Source of the DNA: Cyclobacteriaceae bacterium
Lineage (GTDB): Bacteria > Bacteroidota > Bacteroidia > Cytophagales > Cyclobacteriaceae
NCBI GenBank assembly: GCA_025808415.1
Contig: CP075525.1
Coordinates: 814,001-878,000 of the forward strand
DNA: 64,000 bases
Direction: 5' to 3'
In this document: positions 28,744 through 38,477 of the stretch, piece by piece
How positions within the stretch are numbered: the stretch's first letter is position 1
Layout of the letters: each line of letters begins with the position of its first letter
Notes under the pieces: generated by a model
The model's database searches: none
Seen by the model: only the letters and a program-made list of their open reading frames with translations
Told to the model about the DNA's origin: nothing
Program-made: the position numbers and the translations under genes

Positions 28744-31685
28744 TAGTCGAAAATTGATTGATAAATCACGTCTTGTATCCGAGAACGAATATTGGCCGTA
28801 ATTAGTTTAGAACTACGGTCAGGGTAAACCCGGTTTGACAGGAAAACATAAACCAGTTCAAATTCGGGGTCTATCCAAATGCATGTGCCGGTAAAACCGG
28901 TATGCCCGAAGGTGCGTGGCGAGGAGAAAAGGGAGGTTGGCGTTGCCCAATCACTTTGGATGGGCTTATCCCAGCCCAGCCCCCTTCGGCTATTTTCAAA
29001 TTGTTTGGCGGTAAATAATTCAACCGTTTCAGGTTTCAGGTATTGGTGGCCGCCATAATATCCATTTTGTAGCAGCATTTGCCCCAGTTTGGCTACATCG
29101 TGCGCTGTGCTGAATAATCCGGCATGGCCTGCAACACCGCCCATCATGGCGGCACGTTCATCGTGTACGGTACCGTGGATCATGTCCTTTCGGAAGATTT
29201 TGTCGTATTCAGTTGGGGCTATGCGCGATGGAGGAAAGCGATTTAACGGATTGAACCCTGTGGTACTTGCTCCCATGGGTTCATATAAATTTTGCCATAG
29301 GAAATCGTCCATAGGTTGATTGAGCAATTTTTCGGATAACCGGTGCATTAACCAAAAGCCAATGTCGCTATAACGAAGCGTGTAGGGTGTGCGTGTGGTT
29401 TTTTCAATCATGCGTGATTCAAAAGTCCACTTCCACAAGGAATCGCGGATAACCGGTGCTGCAAATAGATTTGGGGAAACCTGTAAGGAATATTTTTCTG
29501 TGCGTTTGGAATTGTAGTAGTAAGGCAAAAACTCCTTTTCGTTTTTCATGGTTTGAGGCCACAACGGAACAAAGGCGAGCAACCCTGCCTGGTGTGCCAG
29601 AACATCCTTAAGGTTTATATCCTTTTTGTTGGTTGTTCGCAGTTCGGGCAGATAGTAAGATACTTTTCGGTTGATGTCAATCAGTCCGCGATCGTATAAA
29701 AACATTACCGCCTGCAACGTTCCTAACACCTTGGTCATTGAGGCCAGGTCATAAATGGTCTCATCGGTTACGGGTTGATTATTGTCATAGGTGTGCCACC
29801 CGAAGGATCGCTCGTATATTACTTTTCCATTTTTTGCAATCAACACCTGGCACCCGGGTGTAGCATGCGTGTCAATAGCTTCGCGAACAATAGCAGATAT
29901 CCTCTCCAACGATTGGCTGCTCACGCCAACAGCTTCGGGTATTGCATACGACAGCCTGCCGAGCGAAGGCGCGATTTTGCCTGAACCCTCGCCAATCTTT
30001 TCATTAATGGAAAGCGGAAGTTTACCGTTGGCCTCCAGCCCGCCAAATAAAATCTGAGGTACTGTCCTGCGCATAAGGGCATCATCAACAAAGGCTTGTA
30101 CAATAGTTTTCGGTGCTGTGAACAAGCTAAGTTTTGATGGCGGACCGAAATTGCATACCACTACCCGGGTATGTTTCGCCAATTCATCCAGCAGGGCAGG
30201 GTATTTGGATAGTATTCCTGAACTGGTAAGGAATACAGCAGCCACCACCACATCGTATTTCTTTAACTCTTCCAGTAGTTGTGTAGTGTCCTCATCGGGC
30301 TGATGGAACTGATAATGATCGAATGGAGCATAACGTGAAAGATAATTGCTGAATTCATTTTCTTTCCGTTCACCAATGGAGAGCGAGGCGAAGGTTGTAT
30401 TCTCCAGTATCTTTATGGGCACTAACTGCTCATCATCGTATACAATGGAAACAGATTTTTCATAAAGATCACGCCTGAGTACCCTGGCCTCAATGGTGTT
30501 TAGTGTTTCATAAAGATTTTCCGGGGCTTGTGGTTCAGGTGTGGGTAAGCCCGCATCGTACTTAAAGGCCAACACTTTTTTTACGCGTTCATTGAGCTGC
30601 GCTTGTAGTACGGGATTCTTTTTTAATTGCCTGCGTAGCTTGCGAATGGTTGCCCCGATATTTTCGGGAAATAACAAAATGTCATTTCCGGCAAGGAAAG
30701 CATAAATCTCGGAATCACCGGGTTGATGTTTTTTTAGTACAACTTTAACATCGGGAACATAACTAAAAACAAGCCCTTGAAAATTAAAATTTCTTTTCAA
30801 GTAATCGGCTGTGTATAGTGTTGGCAGCGCTTCGGGCACAATCCGTTTTTTCTTTTGCACAATTTTCCTGCGGTCGGGAAAAATCGGATCATGTGTGTAC
30901 GATGATAAAATGGCCGGGCACCCGTTTTCAATCAATTGGCGGAGGGGATATAACGATTGCCTGTCGTCTTGAGCAAGGCCCATAATCGGTATGCCTTTGG
31001 CATAACCGGTAACTTTAAGGCCATAATGTGGGTAATGTTTGGCCACCGGTATAATGCCGGCATGTTGAAGGCCTTTCATGTACAGTACGGCTGCATGGGC
31101 TACGCGCCCGGGGTTCTCTCCAAAGGTGTGGTTTACCAGCTCATCTGTTTTAAACGTGGTGCTTAAATCGGCTGTTGGGGCAAATGTAATATGTACACCC
31201 AGTTCCTTGAGCTGACGGCCTACTTCACTACCGAAGTAATAAAGAAGGCTGTCATCCTGAAGGGCACCCAACATAAGCGTTTGCGGAAACACCAATGTGC
31301 TGTCCAGTGTTGAACCCAACCCTTCCTCTGCATTTAACCCCACCAGCAGGGGCACCGATGATTTTGCTTGCAGATCTTTTACTAACTGTTGTTGTGTTAC
31401 AGGCCCGCCACGCGTTAATACAATGCCTCCGATGCCAACATTATTGACCAGGTTTAGCAGTTTATCTCTTTCTGAATCGCCTGCATAGGCATCCACCGGC
31501 ATCATGATAAGCTGGCCTATTTTAGCTTCAAACGTTAAGTTCTGAAATACACTGTCCACCCATTTTTCGCGGCTACTTTGTCCAAAAACCTGTAAAACAC
31601 CAATGCAGGCAAGGGAGAGCGCCAACCAAACTTTTTTAAGGTTCAAGCCGTTTGCTTTTTTGTAATTGAAGCTGAATAGAGCCAT
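28701..31685 (-). CDS. GH3/serine beta-lactamase fusion with degenerate GH3 domain
   Basis: A 994-residue secreted protein (hydrophobic signal about residues 18-35, ending VFGQ). The N-terminal half is a GH3 TIM barrel (about 45-370) plus GH3 C-domain (about 400-570), then a class-C-type beta-lactamase/transpeptidase-like domain (about 600-985) with S649-M-T-K652, a YSD motif and a C-terminal HTG. In Bacteroidota such fusions act on cell-wall or glycolipid material. Here the GH3 part lacks usual residues: KHFPGHG is KHYPHYG (K216-G222), the following DSH is missing, and the nucleophile region TDALxM is SYVPDV (Y309). The lactamase part looks active. Confidence 0.9.
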   Translation of the reverse strand: MALFSFNYKKANGLNLKKVWLALSLACIGVLQVFGQSSREKWVDSVFQNLTFEAKIGQLIMMPVDAYAGDSERDKLLNLVNNVGIGGIVLTRGGPVTQQQLVKDLQAKSSVPLLVGLNAEEGLGSTLDSTLVFPQTLMLGALQDDSLLYYFGSEVGRQLKELGVHITFAPTADLSTTFKTDELVNHTFGENPGRVAHAAVLYMKGLQHAGIIPVAKHYPHYGLKVTGYAKGIPIMGLAQDDRQSLYPLRQLIENGCPAILSSYTHDPIFPDRRKIVQKKKRIVPEALPTLYTADYLKRNFNFQGLVFSYVPDVKVVLKKHQPGDSEIYAFLAGNDILLFPENIGATIRKLRRQLKKNPVLQAQLNERVKKVLAFKYDAGLPTPEPQAPENLYETLNTIEARVLRRDLYEKSVSIVYDDEQLVPIKILENTTFASLSIGERKENEFSNYLSRYAPFDHYQFHQPDEDTTQLLEELKKYDVVVAAVFLTSSGILSKYPALLDELAKHTRVVVCNFGPPSKLSLFTAPKTIVQAFVDDALMRRTVPQILFGGLEANGKLPLSINEKIGEGSGKIAPSLGRLSYAIPEAVGVSSQSLERISAIVREAIDTHATPGCQVLIAKNGKVIYERSFGWHTYDNNQPVTDETIYDLASMTKVLGTLQAVMFLYDRGLIDINRKVSYYLPELRTTNKKDINLKDVLAHQAGLLAFVPLWPQTMKNEKEFLPYYYNSKRTEKYSLQVSPNLFAAPVIRDSLWKWTFESRMIEKTTRTPYTLRYSDIGFWLMHRLSEKLLNQPMDDFLWQNLYEPMGASTTGFNPLNRFPPSRIAPTEYDKIFRKDMIHGTVHDERAAMMGGVAGHAGLFSTAHDVAKLGQMLLQNGYYGGHQYLKPETVELFTAKQFENSRRGLGWDKPIQSDWATPTSLFSSPRTFGHTGFTGTCIWIDPEFELVYVFLSNRVYPDRSSKLITANIRSRIQDVIYQSIFDYCQYPNPFLWSRSR

Positions 31686-31786
31686 TTTTGTAGGCCTTTA
31701 AATTAACCAGTTTTAGTACCAAATAAAATAATGGTGACGCAGCTTAAAAAGTTGCATTACATCAAAGGCAAACAACTTTTCCAGTC

Positions 31787-32155
31787 ATGAAAATCCCTTC
31801 ACTTTTTACGCGTATACCCAAGCACAAGCGGTTTAATTTTGCACCGCGTCACTATGATCCCCTTGATGAAGAGCGCAGGGAACGGGAGCAACGCATACAA
31901 CGTGAACTTCGGCAAAAAGATGACGCAGAAATTCTGGCTGACGATTATCGTTCACGCATTGCAGGGTCTTTTCGCGCTGCCCGCAACAAGCAAACCAAAA
32001 ACTTTGATCCTTCGGCTAATATTTTACGTTTGGTTATTATTACCATATTGGTAATATGGGTGATGGCCTACCTTCACTACGGTACCGCGTCAATTTATTT
32101 TCTGGCACTAATTATTCCGTTTTATATCTGGGTCAGATTTTTCCGAAAGCCGTAA
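31787..32155 (+). CDS. Small membrane protein upstream of mutL (122 aa)
   Basis: The N-terminal ~75 residues are very charged (ERREREQRIQRELRQKDDAEI), probably a cytoplasmic coiled helix; residues 80-118 form two membrane helices (LRLVIITILVIWVMAYLHYG and IYFLALIIPFYIWVRFF). It ends 7 bases before mutL on the same strand. The protein is of unknown function; its coupling to mutL is positional only. Confidence 0.7.
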   Translation: MKIPSLFTRIPKHKRFNFAPRHYDPLDEERREREQRIQRELRQKDDAEILADDYRSRIAGSFRAARNKQTKNFDPSANILRLVIITILVIWVMAYLHYGTASIYFLALIIPFYIWVRFFRKP

Positions 32156-32162
32156 GTCCACC

Positions 32163-33968
32163 ATGTCTGATATTATTCAACTTTTACCCGATTCCATTGC
32201 TAACCAGATTGCTGCCGGTGAAGTAGTGCAACGACCTGCTTCTGCCGTTAAGGAGTTGATGGAAAATTCCCTTGATGCAGGGGCCACAACCATACGGTTG
32301 GTGGTGAAAGACGCGGGCAAGGCGCTGATCCAGGTGATTGATAATGGCACGGGCATGTCAGAAACAGATGCCCGCATGAGTTTGGAGCGGCACGCCACAT
32401 CAAAAATCAGAAAGGCTGAAGACCTTTTTACACTGCGAACCATGGGCTTTCGCGGTGAAGCGTTGGCATCTATTGCAGCCGTTTCACAATTGGAAATGAA
32501 AACCCGCCAGGCCGAAAAGGAGTTGGGTACTTTGTTAATCGTGGAGGGCTCGGAAGTAAAGCGACAGGAGGTCGTAGCATGCGACAAGGGTACGAGCATA
32601 AGTGTCAAAAACCTGTTTTACAACATTCCCGCCAGGCGTAATTTTTTAAAATCCAATCCGGTTGAACTCAAGCACATCATTGATGAGTTTCAGCGACTGG
32701 CGTTGGCCAACCCCGAAGTTTCACTTTCGCTTATCCAGGGCGATGAGCTGATATATGATTTACCTTCCGGTAAACTCAGCTACCGTATCGTAAATGTGTT
32801 CGGCAAAGCCTACCAGGAGCAATTGGCTCCTTGCACGGAAGAAACAGACTATGTAAAAGTTACCGGATATATTGGCCGCCCGGAGTTTGCGCGTAAATCG
32901 CGTGGCGAGCAATTCCTGTTTGTGAACAATCGTTTTATCCGCAGCAACTACTTACATCATGCCGTTATGAATGCATTTGAAGGTTTGGTAACGGAGAGCT
33001 CTTTTCCTTTTTATGTTTTGTTTATTGAAATAGATCCAAAGCATATTGATGTCAATGTTCATCCTACCAAGACAGAAATAAAATTTGATGATGAGCGTGC
33101 CGTGTATGCTGTTGTTCGGTCGGCTGTTCGTCAGGCATTGGGCGCGAACAACCTTGCCCCTGCACTTGATTTTGCAGAAGATGTGAACATTATTGCCAAG
33201 TTGAGCAACACTCCCACCGATGCGGCCCGTGATGTTTACTTTGAAGAACGATTTCAAACCTCTCTTCAACGTTCCAACCTGCAACAATGGGAGAAGCTTT
33301 TTGAAGGAGAGGGAATGTCGGGGCTTACTTCGCACCGGGATTTATCGGCAAATGAACTTGAATTCTTGCAAGCAAAGCAGGAAGAGAATATTGCAAAAAC
33401 AGTTTACGAGCCCCTATTTCAGTTACATAATCATTACATTCTTCGCCAGGTAAAAAACGGGTTGATGTTGATCCACCAGCAGGCTGCCCATGAGCGTGTT
33501 TTGTTCGAAAAATTTCTCCACCGGCTAACAAGCAATACAGGCGAGAGCCAGCAAAGCTTGTTTCCGCAAACGGTATCCTTCCAGGCGGCTGATTTTGCCC
33601 TGATCATGGAAATGGAGCAGGAGATAAAAGCGCTGGGCTTTCGCTTTGAGGTTTTTGGAAAAAACACGGTGATAATCCATGGTGTACCTTCTGGTATTTC
33701 TTCGGGTAACGAAAAGGCTTTGTTCGAGGGTTTGATCGATCAGTTTAAGTTTAACCAATCGCAGTTGTCGTTACCGTTAAAGGAAAACCTGGCCCGCGCC
33801 CTGGCCAAACGTGCTGCACTTAAAATCGGGGATAAGCTTACTGCAGAGGAAATGAAATCGTTGGTGGAGAGTTTATTAGACTGCAAGGCGCCCGGTTATT
33901 CGCCCGATGGGGAAACAACGTATTTTATTTTAGATTTGGCCAGGATTGGAATGTACTTCAAGCCATAA
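32163..33968 (+). CDS. mutL: DNA mismatch repair protein MutL
   Basis: A 601-residue GHKL ATPase that links MutS to downstream excision. N-terminal motifs are intact: ENSLDAG (about residues 34-40), DNGTGM, and FRGEALASI. The C-terminal endonuclease metal site is not: the DQHA(X)2E(X)4E motif reads HQQA-AH-E-RVLF-E (residues 438-449), the ACR motif reads AKR, and the CPHGRP motif reads SPDGET (from 580). So nicking activity in the C-terminal domain looks lost or altered. Related Bacteroidota proteins may share this. Start ATG at 32163. Confidence 0.95.
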   Translation: MSDIIQLLPDSIANQIAAGEVVQRPASAVKELMENSLDAGATTIRLVVKDAGKALIQVIDNGTGMSETDARMSLERHATSKIRKAEDLFTLRTMGFRGEALASIAAVSQLEMKTRQAEKELGTLLIVEGSEVKRQEVVACDKGTSISVKNLFYNIPARRNFLKSNPVELKHIIDEFQRLALANPEVSLSLIQGDELIYDLPSGKLSYRIVNVFGKAYQEQLAPCTEETDYVKVTGYIGRPEFARKSRGEQFLFVNNRFIRSNYLHHAVMNAFEGLVTESSFPFYVLFIEIDPKHIDVNVHPTKTEIKFDDERAVYAVVRSAVRQALGANNLAPALDFAEDVNIIAKLSNTPTDAARDVYFEERFQTSLQRSNLQQWEKLFEGEGMSGLTSHRDLSANELEFLQAKQEENIAKTVYEPLFQLHNHYILRQVKNGLMLIHQQAAHERVLFEKFLHRLTSNTGESQQSLFPQTVSFQAADFALIMEMEQEIKALGFRFEVFGKNTVIIHGVPSGISSGNEKALFEGLIDQFKFNQSQLSLPLKENLARALAKRAALKIGDKLTAEEMKSLVESLLDCKAPGYSPDGETTYFILDLARIGMYFKP

Positions 33969-33983
33969 CTAACCTTTGTCAAC

Positions 33984-34616
33984 ATGTTTAACCTTACCCC
34001 TGTTGTACGTAATTTGTTAATGATCAATGCCATTGTTTTTATCGGGCAAATGGTAGCGCCCGTTATTGATGTTGGCGGTTGCTTTGGTGTTTCCATGCTT
34101 TACCGGCAGGATGCTGTAACGGCTTACCTGGCTTTATTTAATGTGCGTACCGCTTGTTTTCAACCTTACCAGTTGTTTACCTATATGTTTGCTCATGGAG
34201 GATTTATGCATATATTTTTTAACATGCTGATGCTTTCTTTTACAGGGCCTATTCTGGAAACCTTCTGGGGGTCGAAACGGTTTTTATTATTTTACATTAT
34301 TACCGGTGTTGGCGCGGCAGCTTTTAGTGTGTTGATTGACTTGTTTTTTGGCGGTGGTGGCGGAATAATGCTGGGGGCATCCGGTGCTATTTATGGAGTG
34401 TTGATGGGGTTTGGCATGTTGTTTCCTAATATGGAGGTGCAGTTGCTAATTCCGCCAATTCCCATTAAGGCCAAGTACCTTGTATTCTTTTTATTTGGAT
34501 TAACGTTTATTATGGATCGAAGCGGAAACGTGGCTCATTTTGCTCACTTGGGTGGCATTGTAGTGGCGTTTATCCTCATCAAAATCTGGCGCGGCCAGGG
34601 CGGTTCATATTATTAG
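33984..34616 (+). CDS. Rhomboid family intramembrane serine protease, first copy
   Basis: A 210-residue six-helix membrane protein. The family motifs are visible: HGGFMHIFFNMLML in the second helix region, catalytic Ser in GASGAIYG, and the His in VAHFAHLGG of the last helix. It starts 15 bases after mutL and is followed 9 bases later by a second rhomboid, suggesting one transcript. Substrates unknown. Confidence 0.9.
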   Translation: MFNLTPVVRNLLMINAIVFIGQMVAPVIDVGGCFGVSMLYRQDAVTAYLALFNVRTACFQPYQLFTYMFAHGGFMHIFFNMLMLSFTGPILETFWGSKRFLLFYIITGVGAAAFSVLIDLFFGGGGGIMLGASGAIYGVLMGFGMLFPNMEVQLLIPPIPIKAKYLVFFLFGLTFIMDRSGNVAHFAHLGGIVVAFILIKIWRGQGGSYY

Positions 34617-34625
34617 TGCAGGGCA

Positions 34626-35513
34626 ATGTTTGAAGAATTTAAAAGCGCATTTCATCGGCATAACAATGCACATGTGCAGTTGATCATCATCAACGTGACA
34701 ATCTTCCTCGTATTTGTTGTGCTTGACCTCTTCAGCTGGATCGGAGGCATTGAATTCGTTTTTAACTTTGTGTACAAACAGTTCACGATCCCTTCCGGGC
34801 TTTCTGAATTCTTTACACGCCCATGGACGTTAATTACCTACATGTTTGCACACAGCATGTGGGACATCTTCCACATCCTGTTTAACATGTTGGTGTTGTA
34901 TTGGTTTGGTCGCGTGTTTGTTGAGTATATGGGCAGTGATAAATTGGTGGCACTCTACATTCTGGGTGGGTTAACGGGGGGTATTTCTTATCTGCTCATC
35001 TATAATATCAATCCTGGTTTTTTTGGTAATGCCGGTATGGTGGGTGCCTCTGGGGCTATTTATGCAATTGTAGTTGGCACGGCAGTACTGCTACCGAATT
35101 ATACTTTTTACCTGTTGTTTTTTGGCCCGGTAAAAATCAAGTACATCGCCATGTTTTATGTGGTGTTATCGCTGCTTTATGTGCGGCAAGGCATTAACCT
35201 GGGCGGAAATATTGCCCACCTGGGGGGTGCATTGATGGGCTTGATTTATATTAAGCAATTGCAGGCGGGCATTAACTGGGGCGGATGGATAACCGCTACG
35301 CTGGATTGGTTTAAAGATTTGGTTAAAGAGAAACCAAAAGTAAAGGTTACGTACCGCAGCGAAGAGCCCCGTAAATCAAAGGCATCGAAAAAATCTGTCA
35401 GTAAAACCTCGCAAGAAGAAATTGACGCTATCCTTGATAAAATCTCCGACCACGGCTATGAAAGCCTGACCAAAGATGAGAAAGAGAAACTTTTTAACGC
35501 GAGCAAGAAGTAA
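34626..35513 (+). CDS. Rhomboid family intramembrane serine protease, second copy
   Basis: A 295-residue rhomboid with the same core: HSMWDIFHILFNMLVLYWFG, Ser in GASGAIYAIV, and His in GNIAHLGGALMG. It has a longer cytoplasmic C-terminal tail (about residues 230-295), basic first (VTYRSEEPRKSKASKKS) and then a small helical module (EEIDAILDKISDHGYESLTK), which recurs on Cytophagales rhomboids. Adjacent to the first copy. Confidence 0.9.
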   Translation: MFEEFKSAFHRHNNAHVQLIIINVTIFLVFVVLDLFSWIGGIEFVFNFVYKQFTIPSGLSEFFTRPWTLITYMFAHSMWDIFHILFNMLVLYWFGRVFVEYMGSDKLVALYILGGLTGGISYLLIYNINPGFFGNAGMVGASGAIYAIVVGTAVLLPNYTFYLLFFGPVKIKYIAMFYVVLSLLYVRQGINLGGNIAHLGGALMGLIYIKQLQAGINWGGWITATLDWFKDLVKEKPKVKVTYRSEEPRKSKASKKSVSKTSQEEIDAILDKISDHGYESLTKDEKEKLFNASKK

Positions 35514-36848
35514 CTATTCTTCTACTTGCTGAACTCCTGTTTTATTGATTTGATAGATAATGGCTTTTGTTGAGGCCTTACCCGACTGACAATTTTCCTC
35601 TTGCTTTAAGGCAGCCCCGCCTTTTTCCGTTAAAAGGGAAAAGGAATTATTGCAACCCGAGGTGCTGCTCAATTCCATCAGAAATAACTTTTTTTGACTA
35701 AAATCATCAACACCAAGAATAAACTGCTTTTGGTCTGTTTGGCGTGTTAACAGCCCTGCAAACAGTGAGTCCGATTGAATGAATACTTGTGCAGGCCGAA
35801 AATTCTCATCTTGAATGTCCAGCGCACGAAGCCAATCCGAAAGATTTTTTTTGTCGGGAGGAAGCAAGGTAGATTGGTTCATGAAATGAACGAATCTCTG
35901 TGTAACGTTTGGTTTTGAAAAACTTCCACCTTTTAGCCGGCTAAAGGAGTACACTCTCTGATTGGTTGGATTTTCCAGCACAAACGTGTTGTCAGTAAGT
36001 TGCTGCACAATGAAGCCATAGGAAAATGATTCGGTGGTAAAAATATGTAGTTGGGGAGATGAATGGCTGATCGTATCCTCGGGCACCCATTTCCATTTGC
36101 CAGTTTTGTCAAAATAATTCTCTTCCCAGGTACTGTCAATATTTAGCTGAAAGTAGTAAGGAAATCCATCGGCATCACTTCGCCAGGCACCAATTTCAGG
36201 TCCAGGCTTCACTTGAAAGTCTTTAAGATATTGTAAGGTCATTTCTTTATTTAGATACAAGTAAACAGCAACGGCTCCAAGACCTAAAATAATTCCCCAC
36301 TTCTTAAAATTAAATGGTCTTGATCCGCTGCGGTTGTAAAGTTCCAGTATGTCTATTTCTGTTTTATTGGGTTTTTTAAGCTTATGGCTTTGAATGGCTT
36401 CCAGTATCGGGCCGATTTCGTAAATATCCAATTCAGCTACAAGCGACTGCTCTTTGATGGATTTATCACCTATTTCAAGTTCAAAGGATCTCCAGCCTTT
36501 TTTATTTTCAGTGGCCACGGCTACGCTTATCGATAACTGTTTTAAGGGTATTTGCTTGTGAACTAAACTACTGTAATGTTGAGCCTGAACATGAAGCGTA
36601 TCGTTAAGAAGTTCAATAAGCACTAACCGATCAGCAGCTTTTTGCCATACACCAAGCGTTGTGATAATAAATAAGATGCCCACAATGCCCGCGGCTATAT
36701 ACAACCCGATTACAAAAGAAGCTTCTTTAAGCAGAACCGAAAGCATGACAAGAATACCCACCAACAAAAGCAATGGCACTTGCTGATCAATAAATTTTGA
36801 AACGAAACGGATAAGAAAGGGCGGGTTGGATTTTTCGTAAATAATCAT
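35514..36848 (-). CDS. Hypothetical membrane protein (444 aa)
   Basis: Two membrane helices near the N-terminus (about residues 24-70) precede a PH-like-looking stretch, then one more helix near residue 187-201 (WGIILGLGAVAVYLYL) and a C-terminal soluble region with a lipocalin-like beta pattern (GFPYYFQLNIDSTWEENYF). No signature residues are recognised. It is convergent with the rhomboid operon with no gap. It is a single-gene unit; function unknown. Confidence 0.65.
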   Translation of the reverse strand: MIIYEKSNPPFLIRFVSKFIDQQVPLLLLVGILVMLSVLLKEASFVIGLYIAAGIVGILFIITTLGVWQKAADRLVLIELLNDTLHVQAQHYSSLVHKQIPLKQLSISVAVATENKKGWRSFELEIGDKSIKEQSLVAELDIYEIGPILEAIQSHKLKKPNKTEIDILELYNRSGSRPFNFKKWGIILGLGAVAVYLYLNKEMTLQYLKDFQVKPGPEIGAWRSDADGFPYYFQLNIDSTWEENYFDKTGKWKWVPEDTISHSSPQLHIFTTESFSYGFIVQQLTDNTFVLENPTNQRVYSFSRLKGGSFSKPNVTQRFVHFMNQSTLLPPDKKNLSDWLRALDIQDENFRPAQVFIQSDSLFAGLLTRQTDQKQFILGVDDFSQKKLFLMELSSTSGCNNSFSLLTEKGGAALKQEENCQSGKASTKAIIYQINKTGVQQVEE

Positions 36849-36911
36849 GTGTAGGTTGACTTGACTTTTCGAATATAGGAAAAAGTTGCAGTCGTTATGC
36901 GGGCGAAGTAT

Positions 36912-37958
36912 TTACGATTTATTTGCCAACTGTCCGCACGCAGCATCAATATCTTTGCCGCGGCTTTTTCTTATGCGGGCAACAATACCATTTTTTTCCA
37001 GGGTGGATTGGTACAGATGAACGGCTTCCGGTGAAGCCTGTTGAAACGCCCCGTCATCAATAGGGTTGTATTCAATTAAATTGACTTTACAGGGAATATG
37101 TTTACTGAATTTTACGAGCGCCTGCACGTGCTCAGGGGTGTCATTGATCCCCTTCCAAACTACATATTCGTAGGTAACTTTTCGTTTCGTTTTTTTATAC
37201 CAGTATTTCAAAGCATCAGCAAGTTCTTCCAAAGGATTGGTTTCGTTAATGGGCATAATGGCTGAGCGTGTTTCGTTAATGGCATCGTGAAGTGAAACAG
37301 CAAGGTTAAACTTCACATCATCATCGGCCATTTTCCTGATCATTTTGGCAATGCCCACGGTGGACAGGGTAATGCGTTTGGATGCCATGTTTAATCCTTC
37401 GGGTGAAGTGATTTTACCAATGGCTTCCAGTACATTGGCATAATTCAACAACGGTTCGCCCATTCCCATAAACACAATGTTGGTAAGCGGCCTGTTGAAA
37501 AAGAGTTCTGCTTGTTCTTTAATGGCTACCACCTGGTCATAAATTTCATCGGGCGATAAATTTCGCATGCGTTTCAGCCGAGCGGTGGCACAAAATTTAC
37601 AATCGAGGCTGCAACCCACTTGCGATGACACGCAAGCGGTAATGCGGTCTTTTGTAGGGATTAAAACGGATTCAACCACTAAATCATCGTAAAGCTTAAC
37701 GGCATTTTTTATGGTGCCATCTTCGCTGCGTTGCATGTTGTCGACCCGAATGTGATTAATGGAGAAGTTTTGTTTTAGTAATTCGCGCGTGGATAACGAG
37801 AGGTTGGTCATCTGGTCAAAATCTTTCGCTGATTTTTTCCATAACCATTCGTAAACCTGTTGCGCCCGGAAGGGTTTCTCACCATGCCGGACGAAAAAAT
37901 TTTTCAGTTCATCCAGGGTGAGCTTGCGTACATCCTTTTTTTCGATGGTTTCCTGCAT
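36912..37958 (-). CDS. rlmN: 23S rRNA (adenine-2503-C2)/tRNA (adenine-37-C2)-methyltransferase
   Basis: Radical-SAM methyltransferase that methylates C2 of A2503. The 348-residue length is usual. The radical-SAM motif CSLDCKFC has C116, C120 and C123; GMGEPLLNY and the C-terminal cysteine C341 (AACGQLANKS), the second methyl-carrying residue of the family, are present. It starts with ATG and lies directly downstream of the small secreted-protein gene on the same strand (1-base gap). Confidence 0.95.
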   Translation of the reverse strand: MQETIEKKDVRKLTLDELKNFFVRHGEKPFRAQQVYEWLWKKSAKDFDQMTNLSLSTRELLKQNFSINHIRVDNMQRSEDGTIKNAVKLYDDLVVESVLIPTKDRITACVSSQVGCSLDCKFCATARLKRMRNLSPDEIYDQVVAIKEQAELFFNRPLTNIVFMGMGEPLLNYANVLEAIGKITSPEGLNMASKRITLSTVGIAKMIRKMADDDVKFNLAVSLHDAINETRSAIMPINETNPLEELADALKYWYKKTKRKVTYEYVVWKGINDTPEHVQALVKFSKHIPCKVNLIEYNPIDDGAFQQASPEAVHLYQSTLEKNGIVARIRKSRGKDIDAACGQLANKS

Positions 37959-37959
37959 A

Positions 37960-38382
37960 TTACTTTATGCGCACCAGTTCCACACGTTCGCAGGAGCGAT
38001 CTTTATTGAACATTTTGAGCGATGAAGAAGAAAGGTCTTCGATAATAAAAGTGTCCGTGATCAGTCTGGATTTTTTGTCGAGAAAATAAAGGGCTTCATT
38101 GGTATAGCGGTACAGAAATTTTTCTTTTGCTGTGGCCTTTTTCTTTCCACGCGAACGCCAGTTTTCTTCGCCCGACCCATCGGCATTAAAGGTCATGGTT
38201 TTCGGGGCATTGCCTGCCAGGGATGACATACTTTCCAAGAGTTCTTCCTCCGTTTCAGAAGGTTCGCCAAATTCATTTCCCATGCAGTTGCCTTGCTTTA
38301 CCACCTGCCATGTTCCGGTTAGCGTTTGTGCCATCAGGCTACACGCGCTCAGAATGATCAAACTCACCAGTAAGCTTTTCAT
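37960..38382 (-). CDS. Small secreted lipocalin-like protein
   Basis: Starting at ATG 38382 (MKSLLVSLIILSACSLMAQ) rather than 38403, the product is about 140 residues with a signal peptide; ASC-like Cys at residue 14 lies within the core and the Sec cleavage after LMAQ is more likely. The mature part is a small beta barrel-like chain (GTWQVVKQGNCMGNEFGEP, with cysteines near both ends). Such lipocalin-like folds are common in Bacteroidota secreted proteins. Function unknown. Confidence 0.65.
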   Translation of the reverse strand: MKSLLVSLIILSACSLMAQTLTGTWQVVKQGNCMGNEFGEPSETEEELLESMSSLAGNAPKTMTFNADGSGEENWRSRGKKKATAKEKFLYRYTNEALYFLDKKSRLITDTFIIEDLSSSSLKMFNKDRSCERVELVRIK

Positions 38383-38477
38383 GTCAACCTCCTTTTTTAA
38401 CAAAATTAGCGAAAACCAATCCCAATGCCTTTGAAAACTCTTAATTAAAACTCAATTTTCATGCCTTTAAATTTTGT

